From Sulfuriferula multivorans (GTDB lineage Bacteria > Pseudomonadota > Gammaproteobacteria > Burkholderiales > Thiobacillaceae): a stretch of 11,460 nt of DNA. Shown in pieces: positions 7,251 to 11,460 of this stretch. The stretch covers positions 1 to 11,460 of the forward strand of contig JAAFGW010000070.1 in NCBI GenBank assembly GCA_010365175.1. The letters run 5' to 3'. The first letter of the stretch is position 1. Each line of letters opens with the position of its first letter. The notes beneath the pieces were generated by a model. That model searched no databases, had not been told where the DNA came from, and worked only from the letters and a program-made list of their open reading frames with translations. The position numbers were made by a program, and so were the translations under genes.

Positions 7251-8543
7251 TCAGGCGAGCCCGATCACAAATCGGTGCTTGCCCGAAACCGTGCATGGGA
7301 TGTGGTTGAAATAGTGAACCTCCAGGGTTATGTGTGTATCGATATCCTGGTGAATGCTTGTGGCCAATAACGCCAAGGTATCGGCGTCCAGCGGTTGAAG
7401 AGCAACCAGATTCAACGCGATTCGGCTCAGACTGTGTTGCACCCACTGGTATTGCCGGATCTGCGTCTTGCCATACAGCAACCGGTTGAAGTAGGACGGG
7501 TGAACGGTTTTTCCGCTCCGGGTTCGGATGTGGTCGTTATGCCGGCATAGCGCCATTTCCATCAGCGGAAACGGCAGCCCGCATTCGCATGTGCCGTCGA
7601 GCAAGCGGCCGGCATCGCCAATGTCATAGCGGATCATCGGCATCAGCCGGTTGGTCAGCGACGTGACCAGGAGCTGGTTTTCATTCTGCATGGCGACCGA
7701 TTCGAGCATCACCATGTCGGTGAAGACATGCATGTTGCCGTGTCGGCATTCACAGGCGATGTTGGGAATTTCGCGGCTGCCGTACTGGTTGAACACCTTG
7801 CAGCCGAAGGCCAGTTCCATGCGCTGGCGCTGGCTGTCGGTGAGCACCTCGGCAGTGGAATACACGCCAAGCAGGGTCTTGGGCATGGACAGGCCGTTTT
7901 CGATCACCGCGCGTGCGACTTCGCTCAGTACTGATGCGTAGCCCTGCAACAGAACTGGACGATAACGCTGGATGAAATGTGCCCACTCAATAAGCTGTTC
8001 CTCGGTGTATTCATACGCAGCAAGGGTGTGTTCGGCTGCAATGACATCCCCAAGTTGGGCGCCGAACACTCCACCGGGAACCACGTCCTGACGCGCGCCC
8101 CAAAAGTTGAGAATTTTTTGTCCCGGGCACCAACCCGACAACATGTAACTACGCATCATGCCCGCACGCATCAGTTCGTGTTTGGCGTCGTCGTACCAGA
8201 AGGCCAGCGGATTGCCGGTGGAACCTCCCGTGTGACCGATCTTCACCGCGTTGCGGTCGGCGTCTCGCGCAAGCAGGCCATCCATGTGCTGCGTGATGAG
8301 CGCTTTGTGCAGAATGGGCAGGCTACTGAGCGCGATGGGGGCGTGATTCAAGAACGGGGCAAGTGTCTCGGCATAGTAGGGCGTTTGAGTCGCAGCCACG
8401 TTGATGATACTGGCAAGCTCGCGTTGTTGTTGTTCCAGCAACGCTTCGTGGGAAAGCGCCTGTGTACGCAGCAGTGTGTCGAGCTGCGCATAGCGCGCCG
8501 GATGGCGGCGGCGATGCAGCCAGTGGCGCAGGCGGTCGATCAT
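7251..8543 (-). CDS. PaaK/CapK-like adenylate-forming enzyme
   Basis: A member of the phenylacetate-CoA ligase-like branch of the ANL (adenylate-forming) superfamily. Such enzymes activate a carboxylic acid as an acyl-AMP and usually pass it to CoA or another acceptor. The preferred start is ATG at 8543, giving 430 residues. It overlaps the upstream stop as ATGA, whereas the in-frame TTG at 8579 would add only 12 residues inside the upstream gene. Motifs are the phosphate-binding loop TGGSTG (105-110), QYGSRE (253-258), RYDIGD (305-310), and a C-terminal IPCTVSGKHRF whose K422 matches the catalytic lysine. A cysteine-rich insert (C264, C266, C319, C321, in CECRHG and CECG) resembles the metal-binding part of PaaK-like proteins. 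The acid substrate cannot be read from the sequence. PaaK-like proteins of this kind often lie beside glycosyltransferases in polysaccharide clusters, which matches the immediate neighbour. There is no phenylacetate-degradation gene nearby, so a paaK name is not justified. Confidence 0.87.
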   Translation of the reverse strand: MIDRLRHWLHRRRHPARYAQLDTLLRTQALSHEALLEQQQRELASIINVAATQTPYYAETLAPFLNHAPIALSSLPILHKALITQHMDGLLARDADRNAVKIGHTGGSTGNPLAFWYDDAKHELMRAGMMRSYMLSGWCPGQKILNFWGARQDVVPGGVFGAQLGDVIAAEHTLAAYEYTEEQLIEWAHFIQRYRPVLLQGYASVLSEVARAVIENGLSMPKTLLGVYSTAEVLTDSQRQRMELAFGCKVFNQYGSREIPNIACECRHGNMHVFTDMVMLESVAMQNENQLLVTSLTNRLMPMIRYDIGDAGRLLDGTCECGLPFPLMEMALCRHNDHIRTRSGKTVHPSYFNRLLYGKTQIRQYQWVQHSLSRIALNLVALQPLDADTLALLATSIHQDIDTHITLEVHYFNHIPCTVSGKHRFVIGLA

Positions 8544-10285
8544 GCGTGGGGGGTCAGCGAGGCGAGAGCCTGTTCCCAAGCTCGGCGGTCTGCATGCAGC
8601 CCCGTCAGGGTGGCCAGCAGTCGCGCCCGCCAGGCTTGCCAGTGGACAGGGGAGGCGAGATGTTGATTAGCGGACGAAACCGCGCCGAAATTGCGCTGCA
8701 TGTTTTCAATGAACAGTTGGAACTGCGCGAGGGCATGGATGTGCTCAGGCGTGTGCCACCAGTGCGTTGTCGTGTTGAGCAAATGGGTCAATGCGTCGAG
8801 CTTGACGAGTATTTTTGCTTGGCGCGTGCTGTATTTCAGCACCAGGTCGGCGCGTACACAATCCAGTGTGGCGGCGATGGAATCGGCTGACAAAAGCTGT
8901 TGCGGATAGCCCTGTATGGCCAGTGTTTCGACGCTAAACAACATGACATCACCCATGAATTGCCGCTCGAATTCGTCGGAAAGATCCACCGTGTCAGCCT
9001 GCGTAACCACCCCGGGGCGGAACTCGGCTTCACCGGTGGCATCCAGCGTGCGGGTGTGCAGCATGGGTAGATTGGCGGAGATGAACTTGTTGCCTAACTC
9101 GGCCTTCATCAGTCGTCCAAGCGTGGGGCCGGACATGCGCAGACGCAGGGGTGCAAAGGGAATAAACCAATTCAGCGCGCGTGGGCGGAAAACGTAGTTG
9201 CCGGTGTAGACCGTGCGTGCGGGTTGTACGCTTTCGCGTGCCGCCTGGTAGTGATACCAGGTGATACGGGTGGGGTGCTCACCGTGGAAAAAGCGTTTCA
9301 GGTGGCGTGCGAAATCGTCAAAGCAGACGGCATTACTGGGCATGCCATCCAGCGCGCAGCGGTAGCGATATGCATCGGTCGGGCTCTCAAAACCGAACAG
9401 CCCTGCCATGTCGTGATAAGCCGCGTCAGCTTCCTGTGCGCTCGCTGCGTTGTGGGGATAGGGCTGTGCAGGATCGCTCGCGGCCATTTCCTGGAGAAAA
9501 CCGATCACGTCATCCAGGAAGTTGCTTGCCATGACGGCCGGTGAAACAGGGGGATCGCCAACCACTTTTCCCGTCAGCACATCGGCGTCTGACGTGCTGA
9601 AAATTGCGTCCAGCTGAGCGAAGAAGTTGACCGCGCACACCTCGCCATCGGCCGAGTCCACTTTCACTTTGAACTGCTGATCAGCGTCGAGTGTGTAGAC
9701 GAGCAGGGGGGAACTGGGTGTGCTGAGTTGCGCCAGCTTCAGATAAGCAATATTGCGCATCATGGCCTGACCTTTGTGGCCGAAGGCCTTGCGCGGGGCC
9801 ATGCCCACGATGCTGTCGAGCTTGATGCCTGATAACGCATCCATTAGCGCCAGTTGTTCGGCCAGGCCGAAATAATCGATGACCAGCCCCTGCGCAATGA
9901 ATTCACTGACAATGGCCTGGTGGGCGGCGATCAGCTCGGGTGCTTGCGTATCGTCCGCAAGCATGACCGTAAGTTTTTGGAAGACGCCTTCCTGCATGCC
10001 ACCGTAGCCAAAGGTGCGACAGAGTTCGATCAGGCTGGTGAGGCAGCGACGAAGCTGTGCAGGGCTGTCAGCCACTGGAATGATGAGCGCGAAGTGATGG
10101 CGACGGTCATCGCCACGCGCGGCGATCAGCGCTTCCAGCCGCCGCCAGGCCGATTGATACGACTGCAGCAACGGCGCGTTGAAGCCGCCGTCCCACAGCG
10201 CGGCTTCAAACCGGGTGATGACGGCCTGCTGGGCGGCGATTTGTTCGTCGGCGCTAGCGAGCCGACAGGTAGCGGGGAAAGGCAT
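8540..10285 (-). CDS. Putative GT-A-fold glycosyltransferase, unrecognised family
   Basis: A cytoplasmic protein of 581 residues that looks like an unusually large GT2-type glycosyltransferase. Evidence is the fold-opening strand FALIIPVADSPAQLRRCLTS (65-84), an acidic strand end VMLADD (107-112), the helix GHKGQAMMRNIAYLKL (169-184), typical of nucleotide-sugar enzymes, and the DxD-like motif YTLDADQQF (197-205), which would hold metal and donor. A later conserved-looking element is YTGNYVFRPRALNWF (360-374). The first 60 and last roughly 170 residues match nothing I recognise. No membrane segment is seen, so membrane contact would be peripheral. Donor and acceptor are unknown. The start is set at ATG 10285, which overlaps the preceding thiamine-diphosphate gene by 32 bases. 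A TTG at 10342 is also open but lies deeper in that gene, and no strong ribosome binding site marks either. The stop overlaps the next ATG as ATGA, so translation is probably coupled on both sides. Confidence 0.75.
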   Translation of the reverse strand: MPFPATCRLASADEQIAAQQAVITRFEAALWDGGFNAPLLQSYQSAWRRLEALIAARGDDRRHHFALIIPVADSPAQLRRCLTSLIELCRTFGYGGMQEGVFQKLTVMLADDTQAPELIAAHQAIVSEFIAQGLVIDYFGLAEQLALMDALSGIKLDSIVGMAPRKAFGHKGQAMMRNIAYLKLAQLSTPSSPLLVYTLDADQQFKVKVDSADGEVCAVNFFAQLDAIFSTSDADVLTGKVVGDPPVSPAVMASNFLDDVIGFLQEMAASDPAQPYPHNAASAQEADAAYHDMAGLFGFESPTDAYRYRCALDGMPSNAVCFDDFARHLKRFFHGEHPTRITWYHYQAARESVQPARTVYTGNYVFRPRALNWFIPFAPLRLRMSGPTLGRLMKAELGNKFISANLPMLHTRTLDATGEAEFRPGVVTQADTVDLSDEFERQFMGDVMLFSVETLAIQGYPQQLLSADSIAATLDCVRADLVLKYSTRQAKILVKLDALTHLLNTTTHWWHTPEHIHALAQFQLFIENMQRNFGAVSSANQHLASPVHWQAWRARLLATLTGLHADRRAWEQALASLTPHA

Positions 10286-11460
10286 GTTTGTCGAGCAGGA
10301 TTTCGATGAGGTTGATGCCACCGGTGAGGTCGGCGTGATCAAACAGGATGTTGAGCGCGGCTTCGGTTTCGATGCGGTAATGCTGAACCCCGAATGATTG
10401 CGCCAACAGGCTGAAATCGGGGTTTACAAAGTCGCAATCGATGTAGCGTTCACCGTAGAGTTGAAACTGGTTCTTGCGGATGAGGCTGAGCGTGCCGTTG
10501 TTGATCACCACCACATTGAGCGGGATGCCGTAGTTCACCGCCGTCATCATTTCCATACAGCACATCTGAAAGCCGCCGTCGCCGAGGATGGCGAAGGTGG
10601 GGCTGTCCGGTGAAAAACAACGCGCCCCGATAGCGGCAGGCAGGGCATGACCGAGCGATGAGATGCCGGAATTCGGAAAGTAATGATTGCGGTCTGACAC
10701 ATCGAAGTAACTTTGCGCGAAGACGATGTTGTCGTCGAATACCAGCGCGTTGTGCGGAAAGCGTTGCGCGAGTTCACCAAAAAACAACTGGATCAGGCGG
10801 AAGGCTTCTGGCTGTTCTGTTCTCCCTTCATTTGATGACGGTGCAATGGCCGCTTGATGGTCCTCGAGCCGGTCCAGACTCTTGGGCGCCATGGCATCGG
10901 CCTCCAGCGAGAGAAAGACGTTTTCCATCACCGCAAGGATGTCGCCGCAGATCGCTACATCGGGTTGAAACACGCGGCCGATTTGCGCGTCGTCGCGGTC
11001 GACCTGGGCGATTTTTTTGTTGGCCAGCAGTTTGGCATTCCACAGATAGCTGGTGCGCTCATTGAACCCTGCACCGAGAAAAACCAGCAGATCGGCGTGA
11101 TCAACCAGATAACGATAGGCATCGCCATTTGAAGTGACACCGAGACAGCCCAGCGATAAGGCCGTGCCCTCGGCCACCACACCCTTGGCCTTGAGGCTGG
11201 TGGTGACCGGGATGTTGAACCGTTTGGAGAAGGCGGCGACGATCTCGCGTGCGCCGGTCTGGATGCAGCCGTGGCCTGCGATGATGACCGGATGCTGTGC
11301 CGCGCGCAGCAGCGCGACGAGATCGGTTGTAGGCGAGGTGTGGCGGAGCGCGGTCTGGCTGGGAAAATGAATCTGTTCAAGCACGTTTTCGTCGACCGAC
11401 TCCTTTTGTACGTTGTACGGAATCGACAGCAGCACGGGTCCCGGTTCAGGTCCGAGCAAA
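10254..11460 (-). CDS. Acetolactate-synthase-like thiamine-diphosphate enzyme (N-terminus beyond window)
   Basis: The visible 401 residues are the central and C-terminal domains of a thiamine-diphosphate enzyme of the acetolactate synthase / pyruvate oxidase family. Roughly 150-170 residues, including the catalytic glutamate domain, lie outside the window. The central domain begins near LLRAAQHPVIIAGHGC (50-65 of the visible part) and includes LLVFLGAGF (124-132). The cofactor domain has SLGHALPAAIGA (268-279) and the diphosphate motif GDG (293-295), followed after 24 residues by NN (320-321), the expected spacing. The segment after NN reads GTLSLIRKNQFQLYGERY, where acetolactate synthases have the MVxQWQ region, so this is probably not the valine/isoleucine enzyme. 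The family includes decarboxylases, carboligases and enzymes that add two-carbon branches to sugars; specificity is unresolved. It is followed with a 32-base overlap by the glycosyltransferase, which suggests a shared pathway. Confidence 0.87.
   Translation of the reverse strand, partial: LLGPEPGPVLLSIPYNVQKESVDENVLEQIHFPSQTALRHTSPTTDLVALLRAAQHPVIIAGHGCIQTGAREIVAAFSKRFNIPVTTSLKAKGVVAEGTALSLGCLGVTSNGDAYRYLVDHADLLVFLGAGFNERTSYLWNAKLLANKKIAQVDRDDAQIGRVFQPDVAICGDILAVMENVFLSLEADAMAPKSLDRLEDHQAAIAPSSNEGRTEQPEAFRLIQLFFGELAQRFPHNALVFDDNIVFAQSYFDVSDRNHYFPNSGISSLGHALPAAIGARCFSPDSPTFAILGDGGFQMCCMEMMTAVNYGIPLNVVVINNGTLSLIRKNQFQLYGERYIDCDFVNPDFSLLAQSFGVQHYRIETEAALNILFDHADLTGGINLIEILLDKHAFPRYLSAR

Noticed and set aside
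8540..8579. Longer start for the PaaK-like gene at the TTG at 8579
   Set aside because: It adds only 12 residues not typical of the family and lies inside the glycosyltransferase gene. The ATG at 8543 forms a standard ATGA overlap.
10286..10342. Longer start for the glycosyltransferase at the TTG at 10342
   Set aside because: It would extend the overlap with the preceding gene to 89 bases with a rare start codon and a Ser/Thr-rich stretch that is simply the other gene read in another frame. The ATG at 10285 is simpler.
1..11460. CRISPR arrays, tRNA or rRNA genes, insertion sequences, attachment sites
   Set aside because: No regularly spaced repeats, no transposase or integrase motifs, no terminal inverted repeats and no recognisable structural RNA were seen. 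Coding density is high and uniform.

Overview
The window is a compact stretch of a Gram-negative, probably beta- or gammaproteobacterial, chromosome. The support is moderate GC content, Sec signal peptides, a complete TRAP transporter, a membrane-anchored cyclic-di-GMP enzyme and proteobacterial-type GTP cyclohydrolase I. The DsrE-family exported protein at the left edge would fit a sulfur-oxidising relative, but that alone does not fix the taxon. All eight supported genes lie on the minus strand, so transcription runs from high to low coordinates. I saw no tRNA, rRNA, CRISPR array, insertion sequence or phage gene.

Read in the direction of transcription, the right part (11460 down to 8543, continuing to 7251) is a tightly packed three-gene block. 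It holds the C-terminal two thirds of a thiamine-diphosphate enzyme of the acetolactate-synthase type, a 581-residue putative GT-A-fold glycosyltransferase, and a 430-residue PaaK/CapK-like adenylate-forming enzyme. The first two genes overlap by 32 bases and the last two by an ATGA, so they are very likely co-translated. The exact product is unknown. The combination (C-C bond chemistry, sugar transfer, acyl activation) suggests a modified surface glycan or another glycosylated or acylated metabolite. This is the least ordinary part of the window.

Next comes a textbook TRAP transporter, dctP-dctQ-dctM (7141 to 4266). Its binding protein looks like the C4-dicarboxylate (DctP) branch. dctP is separated from the permease genes by 87 bases carrying repeated CCGGTC elements, and dctQ and dctM overlap by ATGA. 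A hairpin with a T-tract (4177-4219) lies between dctM and the next gene and may end the TRAP transcript.

folE (GTP cyclohydrolase I, 4156-3602) stands alone. It is followed by a 932-residue CHASE-PAS-GGDEF-EAL protein (3368-570) that seems to start with TTG and keeps the catalytic residues of both the diguanylate cyclase and phosphodiesterase domains. Last, a signal-peptide-bearing DsrE-like protein (from 446) runs off the left edge.

The TRAP genes work together as one uptake system, and the three right-hand genes probably work in one pathway. folE, the c-di-GMP protein and the DsrE-like protein look like independent units that share only orientation.
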